Shown: positions 1 to 9,650 of the stretch, in pieces
Layout of the letters: each line of letters opens with the position of its first letter
Position numbering within the stretch: position 1 is the stretch's first letter
Origin: Hymenobacter qilianensis
GTDB lineage: Bacteria > Bacteroidota > Bacteroidia > Cytophagales > Hymenobacteraceae
Reading direction: 5' to 3'
Assembly: GCF_014489555.1 (NCBI RefSeq)
Contig: NZ_CP060784.1
Coordinates: 3,932,501 to 3,996,500, forward strand
Length of the DNA stretch: 64,000 nt
Program-made: the position numbers and the translations under genes
Notes under the pieces: model-generated
Databases searched by the model: none
The model's input: only the letters and a program-made list of their open reading frames with translations
What the model was told of the DNA's origin: nothing

Positions 1-2172
<2,172 letters not shown>

Positions 2173-2261
2173 CCCAATACAGCTCTTTTTCTCCTTTCTT
2201 CTTACCCGTTACCTGCGTCAACGTTATTTGTTGTGTCCGCGAACAGGACACGACCGCCAGT

Positions 2262-2372
2262 AATGGTGGCTTTAGCCCGGGTGTTCACCTCTTCCCATTC
2301 CGAACAGAGCAGTTAAGCCCCGGAGCGCCTATGGTACTACCTTCACCGGTGGGAGAGTCGGTCGCCGCCAAC
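2262..2372 (+). rRNA. 5S ribosomal RNA
   Basis: About 110 nt, 90 bp downstream of the 23S gene. It has the conserved CACCTCTTCCCATTCCGAAC block, the AGCAGTTAAGCCCC segment and the closing GGGAGAGTCGGTCGCCGCC. It forms the distal part of an rRNA operon with the 23S gene. No tRNA gene follows it. End points are estimated from the family's usual stem and may shift by a few bases. Confidence 0.93.
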
Positions 2373-2383
2373 CTTACTTTGCC

Positions 2384-2422
2384 GCAGCCCCCCAGCGTCC
2401 CCATACCGGATGCGGGGGCTGC
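2384..2422 (+). terminator. Candidate rRNA operon terminator hairpin
   Basis: A perfect 9-bp stem (GCAGCCCCC at 2384-2392 with GGGGGCTGC at 2414-2422) begins 12 bases after the 5S gene. The following T-run is weak (TCGTTTATAG), so assignment as an intrinsic terminator is tentative. Confidence 0.45.
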
Positions 2423-3515
2423 CCTCGTTTATAGCCCCCCCGCACACCTAAAGGCACCAGTACCTGAGTGCTAGTTATAGTTTACCTTACATCACTATTA
2501 TAAGTAATTAGGAAATAGCCTGTGGCATTGACCTCATGTCGACAGATGCGCATTAGTGAGACATCACACATCTGCTGCCAAGCCGTAGTACAATATTTAC
2601 AGGTCAGAAAAACTCATCTGTAGCTTACTATTGACGTGACTGAGACGCAACGGTGCTGCCAGCCGTCCTTTTGCGCACACAAAAAATCTGATTTGGCACA
2701 AAGTACATAAGCTCGGGACCGCTCCGTACATGTGGGCCCGACTGTAAGCACCAGGGCAACAGGGAAATTTATTTGCACATGCCAATGCTGCACTCTATTC
2801 AGTACGCCAGCAACCCATACTGAATAGAGTGCAGCTGTCGACGTCTTAAGTAGCAAGCTGCTCGTGGTGGCTAACACTTGTGGTTAACTCGTTCGGGTGT
2901 ACCCTGCCGCCTACCAGCATGCACTACAAGACTTGATGCTAGTCGCGAATATATTCAGAACCACTTGAAGCGGCCCGCGGCAACTGTGCCGTCATCCCAT
3001 CCCTCCCACTCTAGCAAGTGCTCCTGTGCTTATAATGAAGTCAGCTATACCCAATGTCACCTTATTGATCGGCTATTCAACTGCCTCAAGCAGTTTAGTT
3101 GTAGGGTCACCCAGCGAAATAATTTAAAAGCACACTCTAGGCCCTTTTTTCCTTTATCAGGAAATTTGCTCCGATTGCGGGAATATCAACACCTTCTAAT
3201 CATTTATTATAACTAAGTTTTTTATTATGAAATAAAAATTCTGCTGGCACCCTTAATTTATTATCTAAGCATTTGTAAGCGCGTAGTATAGTATCATTCA
3301 ACTATGCTAGTCAGTTTATAATACTGCTTTATATTAATCTCACCTTAATTAAACTAAGCGTGTTGGTTTTGAGTTAGTTAGGCGTGACATAAATAATAAC
3401 CTATTATGATTTAATTATGTACAGGTCTAATCTCATTAATCATTTGTATATACAAAGTTGCATAAAGAGCGTATTTTGTTCTTCAAATAAAAATGAGAGT
3501 AATTAATTAAAAAGT
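2423..3515. other. 1.1-kb region without a supportable gene
   Basis: Only short frames occur here, the longest being 112 codons at 2878-3216 on the plus strand with no recognisable domain and an odd, Cys/His/Ser-rich composition. From about 3180 the DNA becomes clearly more AT-rich than the coding part of the window. The one structured element is an 18-bp perfect hairpin at 2787-2835, listed separately. Confidence 0.6.
2787..2835. repeat. 18-bp perfect inverted repeat, 13-nt loop
   Basis: GCTGCACTCTATTCAGTA at 2787-2804 is exactly reverse-complementary to 2818-2835, with loop 2805-2817. There is no T-run on either side and no adjacent gene. It could be a distal rRNA terminator, a site for a DNA-binding protein or a relic of a mobile element; the sequence alone does not decide. 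Confidence 0.75.
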
Positions 3516-3565
3516 GGATAAATAAAAAGGCTCACCTTGCATAAGGTGAGCCTTTTTATTTATCC
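3516..3565. terminator. Bidirectional terminator downstream of rplT
   Basis: A 23-bp perfect inverted repeat with a 4-nt loop (GGCTCACCTT / AAGGTGAGCC core) is flanked by an A-run on the left and a T-run on the right. It lies 8 bases beyond the rplT stop codon and would end the thrS-infC-rpmI-rplT transcript. Confidence 0.9.
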
Positions 3566-3573
3566 TTGAGGTA

Positions 3574-3918
3574 TTACTTAACTTTTTCAATAATACCTTG
3601 AAAAGCGGTTGGGTGATTCAAAGCGAGATCAGCCAATACTTTACGATTCAAATCGATGCCTGCTTTTTTCAGGCCGCCCATGAATTGAGAATACGATAAC
3701 CCATGCTCACGAGCACCGGCGTTAATACGCTGAATCCATAAAGCACGGAACTCGCGCTTTTTGGTTTTGCGGTCGCGGTAAGCGTATAATAAGCCTTTCT
3801 CAACAGCATTTTTTGCAACGGTCCAAACATTCTTGCGGCGGCCGAAATAGCCTTTTGCAAGCTTCATTACCTTTTTGCGGCGGTGGCGCGAAGCCACGTT
3901 ATTCACACTTCTTGGCAT
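3574..3918 (-). CDS. rplT: 50S ribosomal protein bL20
   Basis: 114 residues, the usual length of bL20, an early 23S-binding assembly protein of the large subunit. The N-terminus is typical (MPRSVNNVASRHRRKK) with the basic helical tail, followed by the globular part with the LWIQRINAGAREHGLSYSQF block. It is the last gene of the minus-strand group thrS-infC-rpmI-rplT, 130 bp after rpmI. In other bacteria bL20 represses this operon by binding its leader; no such leader structure was worked out here. Stop at 3574 is followed at once by a strong terminator. Confidence 0.98.
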   Translation of the reverse strand: MPRSVNNVASRHRRKKVMKLAKGYFGRRKNVWTVAKNAVEKGLLYAYRDRKTKKREFRALWIQRINAGAREHGLSYSQFMGGLKKAGIDLNRKVLADLALNHPTAFQGIIEKVK

Positions 3919-4048
3919 AACCTACTTTTTTTGGCGACCGGTGACAATCCTTGTCTTGTAAACCGGGCGCCTGGTGGAAAATTATTGAGATACTGAACCT
4001 TCAAATGATAATCGAAACTGTTATTAAATTAACAGTGACTCAACATTC

Positions 4049-4243
4049 TTAGATATTCAGCATATCCTTCACCCGATTCATATCGGCAGAGCTAACAAGC
4101 GTAACATGCGTTAGATTACGCTTTTGCTTGGTAGTCTTCTTGGTGAGAATGTGGCTTTTGAAGGCGTGCTTCCGCTTCACCTTGCCCGTTCCGGTGAGCG
4201 TAAAACGCTTCTTAGCACCGGATTTCGTCTTTACTTTTGGCAT
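4049..4243 (-). CDS. rpmI: 50S ribosomal protein bL35
   Basis: 64 residues, matching the family length. The protein opens MPKVKTKSGAKKRF and continues with the very basic KVKRKHAFKSHILTKK segment that is diagnostic of bL35, which sits near the E site of the large subunit. It lies between infC (77 bp upstream) and rplT, the order conserved in most bacteria. Nothing unusual in the sequence. Confidence 0.98.
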   Translation of the reverse strand: MPKVKTKSGAKKRFTLTGTGKVKRKHAFKSHILTKKTTKQKRNLTHVTLVSSADMNRVKDMLNI

Positions 4244-4320
4244 TGTGGTATGAATTGAGAAAAAGGAAATGCTTGTTAATAAGCTAATTAATCTAATGCC
4301 TAAGCAATGAATAACTACCT

Positions 4321-4974
4321 CTAAGCCTGTTCTTCTTTGGCTTTAACTTCTTTAAGCTCTTTGGGTGCGACCTCTTTACCTTCCTTCCCTCCTTCTTTAG
4401 TGGCGGGTGCTTTGGGTTTGGCAACTACGGCTACCTTAGGAGCCAAATATAAGAACATACGCTTGCCCTCTAGTTTGGGCAACTGCTCAACTTTAGCTAA
4501 GTCTTCAAGAGCTTGAGCAAACTTTAGCAACAAAATCTCACCGCGTTCCTTGAACACGATGGAGCGGCCTACAAAGTGCACGTAAGCCTTGATTTTTGCC
4601 CCTTCACGCAGGAATTCCTGCGCATGCTTCAATTTGAAAGCAAAGTCATGTTCGTCGGTGTTAGGACCAAACCGAATTTCCTTTAATACCACTTTCGTGG
4701 CTTTGGCTTTCATTTCGCGGGTGCGCTTTTTCTGCTCGTATTTAAACTTAGAGTAGTCGATAACTCGGCACACAGGCGGCACGGCCGTAGGCGAAATCTC
4801 AACTAAGTCTAGGTTTTGCTCCTGAGCTAAACGACGGGCCTGCTCAATTGAATAAACACCTTGCTCGATGTTTTCACCGACCAGGCGCACTTCGCGGGCC
4901 GTAATCTTCTGGTTGATTTTGAACGGCTCCTCCACCTGAGCACGGGGGATGTAGCGGCGATTTGGGGTTGCTAT
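4321..4974 (-). CDS. infC: Translation initiation factor IF-3, probable AUA start
   Basis: IF-3 binds the 30S subunit, keeps it apart from 50S and rejects wrong start codons. The IF3_N domain (KINQKITAREVRLVGENIEQ) and IF3_C domain (IRFGPNTDEHDFAFKLKHAQ) are both clear, followed by a 35-residue Lys/Glu/Ala-rich tail. No ATG exists at the N-terminus. A GTG at 4935 would remove the conserved leader; reading upstream in frame gives TPNRRYIPRAQ, as in Bacteroidota homologues, back to an ATA codon at 4974-4972. That codon lies 8 nt after AAGGAGG (4983-4989), so I place the start there (217 residues). Non-AUG starts (AUU in E. coli) are a known self-regulatory device of infC. Confidence 0.93.
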   Translation of the reverse strand: MATPNRRYIPRAQVEEPFKINQKITAREVRLVGENIEQGVYSIEQARRLAQEQNLDLVEISPTAVPPVCRVIDYSKFKYEQKKRTREMKAKATKVVLKEIRFGPNTDEHDFAFKLKHAQEFLREGAKIKAYVHFVGRSIVFKERGEILLLKFAQALEDLAKVEQLPKLEGKRMFLYLAPKVAVVAKPKAPATKEGGKEGKEVAPKELKEVKAKEEQA

Positions 4975-4981
4975 GAGTTGG

Positions 4982-4989
4982 TCCTCCTT
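4982..4989 (-). promoter_or_regulatory. Strong Shine-Dalgarno of infC
   Basis: AAGGAGGA on the minus strand, 7-8 nt from the ATA codon at 4974. Extended SD sequences are rare in Bacteroidota, where initiation is mostly SD-independent, so its presence directly before a non-AUG codon supports that codon as the start. Confidence 0.8.
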
Positions 4990-5101
4990 CTGAAAGGTGA
5001 GCGAATAATCTTTAGATACTATCTAACTCAACACAATGACCCGTGATGAGTTTCAATCAGCGGGCAAATATCCGCTTATTTTTCGGATCTAAAAAAGTGA
5101 C

Positions 5102-5155
5102 TATATAAAAACATGCCCATTTCAGCATTTGCTGTCGTGGGCATGTTTTTATATA
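5102..5155. terminator. Terminator or attenuator between thrS and infC
   Basis: An 18-bp perfect inverted repeat (AAAAACATGCCCA core; arms 5102-5119 and 5138-5155) has A- and T-runs at its outer edges. It starts 7 bases after the thrS stop. It would uncouple infC-rpmI-rplT from thrS, or act as a partial terminator within the operon. Confidence 0.85.
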
Positions 5156-5161
5156 AGTGAA

Positions 5162-7105
5162 CTAATTACCTACTAGCATCTCAGCTACTTGGCTATTAAA
5201 GCTACGAATGAATGCTTCGATTGGCATGCTACCCAAATCGCCTTCCCCGTGCTTACGGAGTGAAACAATGCCATTTTCCTGCTCCTTCTCCCCTACAATG
5301 AGCATATAAGGCACCTTGGACATTTCGGCATCGCGGATTTTGCGGCCTATTTTCTCATCGCGGCTATCTAATGAACCACGCAATTCAGCTTGTACCAAGC
5401 GGTCATAGACATGCTGGGCATAATCTTGATATTTTTCGGAAATGGGTAAGACAGCAAATTGCTCAGGCGAGAGCCACAACGGAAAATTGCCGGCGCAATG
5501 CTCAATAAGTACCGCAACGAAGCGCTCCAGCGACCCAAAAGGCGCACGATGTATCATTACAGGTCGTTGGCGGGAGTTGTCGGGGGCGACGTATTCGAGT
5601 TCGAAGCGCTCAGGTAGATTATAATCAACCTGAATGGTACCTAGCTGCCACTTCCGGCCTAGTGCGTCGCGCACCATGAAGTCGAGCTTAGGACCATAAA
5701 AGGCCGCTTCGCCTAGCTCCGTAACCGTAGGCAATCCTTTTTCCGCAGCAGCCTCTTGAATAGCGCTTTCTGCCAAGGCCCAATTTTCATCGGAGCCGAT
5801 GTATTTGGTCTTATTTTCAGGGTCGCGAAGGGATATTTGAGCAGTATAATTCTCAAAGCCGAGTGCCCGGAACACATACAGTACAAGATCTATCACCTTG
5901 ATAAATTCTTCCTTAACCTGATCTGGCCGGCAGAAGATATGTGCATCGTCTTGGGTAAACCCACGTACACGGGTAAGGCCGTGCAATTCACCACTTTGCT
6001 CGTAGCGATACACTGTTCCAAACTCTGCAAGGCGCAAAGGCAAGTCACGGTATGAGCGAGGCTTGGTTTTGTAGATTTCGCAATGGTGCGGGCAGTTCAT
6101 CGGCTTAAGGAAGAATTCCTCACCGGGATTAGGCGTCTTGATGGGTTGAAAAGAATCAGCGCCATATTTCTCATAGTGACCCGACGTTACATAAAGCTCC
6201 TTTGAGCCGATATGAGGGGTCACTACAGGCAGGTAGCCTGCCTTAACCTGGGCACGGCGCATAAACTGCTCAAGGCGCTCACGTAGGGCCGTACCTTTAG
6301 GTAACCACAACGGTAGCCCCGCTCCCACTTTCTCAGAGAATGCAAACAATTCCAATTCCTTGCCCAGCTTGCGGTGGTCGCGGCGCTTAGCCTCCTCTAG
6401 GCGCTCAAGATATTCGGTCAGCTCTTTCTGTTTGGGGAAAGTGATGCCGTACACGCGAGTGAGCTGCTTATTCTTTTCATCGCCACGCCAAAAGGCTCCG
6501 GCCACATTTAGCAGCTTTACTGCCTTAATAGGACTTGTATCAGGGATGTGTGGCCCGCGGCAAAGGTCCGTGAAATCACCTTGGGTGTAAAAGCTGATAG
6601 TTCCATCTTCCAAGCGCTCCAGCAAGTCAAGCTTATAGGGGTCACCTTTCTCCGTGAAATAGGCTATAGCCTCAGCTTTAGGCACTTCGCGGCGCTCATA
6701 CTGGCTTTTCTTTCGGGCCAGCTCCAGCATTTTCTGCTCGATCTGGGGAAAGTCGTTGGTGGATATAGTCCGGCCTTCGCCTAGGTCGATATCGTAATAG
6801 AAGCCACTCTCGATAGCTGGGCCGATACCAAGCTTTACACCCGGATACAAAGCCTCCAAAGCCTCAGCCATCAAGTGAGCCGACGAATGCCAGAACGTAT
6901 TTTTGCCTGCGTCGTCGTTCCAGGTCAGGATTTCGAGGGCAGAATTCTGCGTGATGGGTCGGTGCAGGTCGCGAACTTCGCCATTTACGCGCACGCCCAA
7001 AGCGTTGCGAGCCAGGCCCTCACTAATACTAGCGGCTACGTCGTAGCCCGTCGCGCCATCTACAAACTGGCGCACAGAGCCATCGGGAAGAGTGATGTTA
7101 ATCAT
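5162..7105 (-). CDS. thrS: Threonine-tRNA ligase
   Basis: 647 residues, full length. Domain order: TGS domain (1-62), editing domain with the H73-x3-H77 motif (HSSAHLMAEAL) and CRGPHIP near 183, class II catalytic core (about 245-535) with the zinc Cys/His in MNCPHHCEIYK, and the C-terminal anticodon-binding domain. It charges tRNA-Thr and clears mischarged Ser. It is the first gene of the minus-strand translation group; start at ATG 7105 gives the expected MINITLPDGS TGS opening. E. coli ThrRS represses its own mRNA through a tRNA-like leader; no such leader was identified here. Confidence 0.98.
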   Translation of the reverse strand: MINITLPDGSVRQFVDGATGYDVAASISEGLARNALGVRVNGEVRDLHRPITQNSALEILTWNDDAGKNTFWHSSAHLMAEALEALYPGVKLGIGPAIESGFYYDIDLGEGRTISTNDFPQIEQKMLELARKKSQYERREVPKAEAIAYFTEKGDPYKLDLLERLEDGTISFYTQGDFTDLCRGPHIPDTSPIKAVKLLNVAGAFWRGDEKNKQLTRVYGITFPKQKELTEYLERLEEAKRRDHRKLGKELELFAFSEKVGAGLPLWLPKGTALRERLEQFMRRAQVKAGYLPVVTPHIGSKELYVTSGHYEKYGADSFQPIKTPNPGEEFFLKPMNCPHHCEIYKTKPRSYRDLPLRLAEFGTVYRYEQSGELHGLTRVRGFTQDDAHIFCRPDQVKEEFIKVIDLVLYVFRALGFENYTAQISLRDPENKTKYIGSDENWALAESAIQEAAAEKGLPTVTELGEAAFYGPKLDFMVRDALGRKWQLGTIQVDYNLPERFELEYVAPDNSRQRPVMIHRAPFGSLERFVAVLIEHCAGNFPLWLSPEQFAVLPISEKYQDYAQHVYDRLVQAELRGSLDSRDEKIGRKIRDAEMSKVPYMLIVGEKEQENGIVSLRKHGEGDLGSMPIEAFIRSFNSQVAEMLVGN

Positions 7106-7292
7106 TGGTCAGGAAAAAATGCTCTACAAACAGCGTTAGCCCGCAAGTTAGCTGGTTAAGACGAATGTGGGGGGCATTTATTGGAGCTACCACCCCAAAT
7201 CTCTTTGTCTATAGCTGCGCTTATCATCACCGTACTAGCTACAGACACGTCTTATCTATGTGAAAACCGACCGAAAAAGCCCCCAGGCGTGC

Positions 7293-8411
7293 TTAGCGCA
7301 GTGTAGGTAAGGACCGTTCAACCAAAGGGGCTATTGCCTGACGAACAGGGCGACGCATACTATCTCCGCGTAACTGCCGTGCGCGTTCTCCCGCTTTCCA
7401 GGCGCGGTAAGTCCAGTGTTTATTGCCTGGGTTTTCGGCGACTAGAATACGATACTGAGCGACTGCTTCTGTAGTGCGGCCCATAGCTTCCAGGCTTTCC
7501 GCTACCATTTGACGTCCGCCTGGCAAGCGGGAAGCCCGACGCAAGGCACGCTGTAAATGGGGCAAAGCTTCTGCATAGCGACGCTTTTTGAAAGCAGCCA
7601 AGCCCAGACGATAATCGGCGCGGTATAGTGTGGTGTCCAGCTCTACTGCGCGGGTGTAGGCATAAATCGCGCTATCAGGCCGGTTTTGCAGCTCGTGCTG
7701 CCGTCCGTAGTCGTACCACAGCGGACCGTGCGTGGGCGCCAGGCGAAGGCCACGCGTAGCATATACCGCAGCGGCGGCCGGGCGCCGGTTGGCATTCGAC
7801 AAGAAAGCTAGCTGATGTAGAATTTCGGGTTGGTGAGGGTCGCGAGCCAGGCTGGCGCGCAGGTAGTCCAGCGCCTGGGCGGTATCAGCGAGTGCAGCGT
7901 GAGCTAAGCCTTTGTAGAACAGAGCGGCGGCTAGCTCCGGCTCCTGCTGCAAGGCTCTATCAAGATGATCAAGGGCTGCTTGATGGCGGCGGGCAGCCAA
8001 GTGAGTTTCACCTACCAGCAGGTTCAGTTCAGGCGAAGAAAACCCACGCTTGGACGCTTCGGCCGCAGCAGCCAAGGTGGCTTCGAGCCGGTTTTGAGCG
8101 CGTAGGGCGCGGGCCCTGATGAAATAAAATTCGCCGGGGTCATCATCTAGCTTTAAGGCTTGATCGATGTCGGCTAGCGCAGGGCCAATCTGACCAGCAT
8201 CGAGGCGAAATGTAGCGCGGCGTGCGTATAAAGACGCTTTGCGGGGTTGGCGGGCAATGGCGCCTTCCAACGTTTCGGCTTGCAGTTGAGGCCCGCTTTG
8301 CACCGTAGCCAGGTTTACCATCGTGGCAGGTGGGCCAGTAGGTGCCTGGTCGCAGGCAGAAATAGCAGCGACGCACAACAGCAAAGGCAGAAAACGACGA
8401 ATAACAGCCAC
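7293..8411 (-). CDS. TPR-repeat lipoprotein
   Basis: 372 residues. A signal peptide ends in the lipobox AISAC with Cys20, so the mature protein is probably lipid-anchored at the outer membrane. From about residue 45 to 350 the protein is built of tetratricopeptide repeats (for example FYIRARALRAQNRLEATLAAAAEASKR in part, and ALFYKGLAHAALADTAQALD), which form protein-binding superhelices. No catalytic domain is seen. It stands alone on the minus strand, with about 190 bp to thrS. The binding partner is unknown; roles in envelope assembly are common for such proteins but are inference. Confidence 0.85.
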   Translation of the reverse strand: MAVIRRFLPLLLCVAAISACDQAPTGPPATMVNLATVQSGPQLQAETLEGAIARQPRKASLYARRATFRLDAGQIGPALADIDQALKLDDDPGEFYFIRARALRAQNRLEATLAAAAEASKRGFSSPELNLLVGETHLAARRHQAALDHLDRALQQEPELAAALFYKGLAHAALADTAQALDYLRASLARDPHQPEILHQLAFLSNANRRPAAAAVYATRGLRLAPTHGPLWYDYGRQHELQNRPDSAIYAYTRAVELDTTLYRADYRLGLAAFKKRRYAEALPHLQRALRRASRLPGGRQMVAESLEAMGRTTEAVAQYRILVAENPGNKHWTYRAWKAGERARQLRGDSMRRPVRQAIAPLVERSLPTLR

Positions 8412-8561
8412 GGCAGCTACGAACCTTAGTATAAAATACAGAATTGCCGCGACGAGCTAAAGAAAGTCAATCAAAACTATTCTACCGAAGCCACGACGCA
8501 TCCGACAGCAAAGATAACTTCAAAGCCAACAACGATACCGCCAGACAAGGACCGCAGAAGC

Positions 8562-9379
8562 TTATTCGACCTCATTGCGGCCGCGTTTCTGCCGCGCCAA
8601 CTGCTGCAACAGGTTCCGACAGCGCCTACTTACCTCCAGCTCTTCACCCGTTACAGGCTCCAGCTTTTGCGAATCGACGAGCACTGTGATGGCTTCATCA
8701 AACTGGCGCTGATTCTGATAGACACGGGCCAGATCATAGCAGAACTGTATGCGCTTCGGGTCCAGCTCATGGGCCCGCTTAAGCGCGTCGACCGCTTTAG
8801 TGCTACTGGCACCGCCGGGCATTCCGCCCAGAATCAGCTCACTATACACCCGCTCCAACACGTTGTAATGATCAACACGATAATGCCAGCGCCCAAGCAG
8901 CTGCCAGGTATCGGCCCAATCGGGCGGCGCGCTACGGCCCGAAACACGTAGGGCTGCATTTCCTTGTACATCAGCAAGCGGCCCCGAGCCCGCAGCAACG
9001 TAGCCTGGTTGGCAAGAGACAAGGCCACGGCGTAGTTGGCCTCTCCCCCATCCGATTTGGCTACAAAAGCCCGATACGCATATTGCCCCGCCGAGGTGAA
9101 ATAAGCCGACCGCCGCGTTTCGTCGGTATAGCGCGTGCCGATGCGCACGCTAAGCACTGCGGCCTGCCAGAGCGCTTCGTAGTTCTTGGCGTCCTCGTCC
9201 AGCACTTGCTCGTATTTCGCTAATGCTTCCGAATCGAGGTATTTTCGTTGGAGCAGCCGCGCTTCGGCCAACAGCTTTCCAATATCTGGCAAGGAAAGTG
9301 TGGCGGCTATGGATTCCAACTCACTTACCATGAGCATTCCCAGCAGTATGATTAGCCTGAAAATACGGGGCGAAAACAT
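8562..9379 (-). CDS. TPR/RMD1-like protein, one frameshift
   Basis: Two overlapping frames belong to one protein of about 272 residues. The first (from ATG 9379) has a signal peptide or anchor and TPR-like helices (ALAKYEQVLDEDAKNYEALW). At about 8918-8930 it runs out of frame; one added base restores RRPDWADTWQLLGRWHYRVD and joins the second part, which carries further TPRs (ALKRAHELDPKRIQFCYDLA) to the stop at 8562. The DTWQLLGRWHYRV segment recalls the RMD1 family (regulator of microtubule dynamics-like TPR proteins), whose bacterial role is unknown. The break is probably a sequence error. Confidence 0.75.
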
Positions 9380-9605
9380 AGGCTAGAAAGTGGCTGGGCA
9401 GCAGGCCCAGCATTGAAATTGAAGCTTGGGGAAGTAGCAGCGAATAATTGCATTTGGCCGCAATACAATGAGTTGCCAGCTATGTACAGTTCATTAATGC
9501 TTTCCGCAAAACGGTTGGAAACCGAAACTTAATCATTCATGGCTACACCTGGCAAACCGCAAAAGCCACGCGGGCTGTTCCTTTAGGTCAGAGTTTGTAA
9601 GTTGA

Positions 9606-9648
9606 GTCTAAAAAAGCCCCCAGAAAGTAACTGGGGGCTTTTTTAGAC
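9606..9648. terminator. Terminator downstream of parC
   Basis: A perfect 18-bp stem with A6GCCCCCAG and CTGGGGGCT6 arms and a 7-nt loop ends 3 bases before the parC stop codon position at 9651. It is a typical member of the GCCCCCAG/CTGGGGGC terminator family of this window. Confidence 0.92.
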
Positions 9649-9650
9649 TT

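Noticed and set aside
2878..3216. 112-codon open frame after the rRNA genes
   Set aside because: No domain, no ribosome site or promoter, unusual composition; not supportable as a gene.
2373..3515. tRNA gene behind the 5S rRNA
   Set aside because: No GGTTC-A-T T-arm or cloverleaf pattern was found here or elsewhere in the window.
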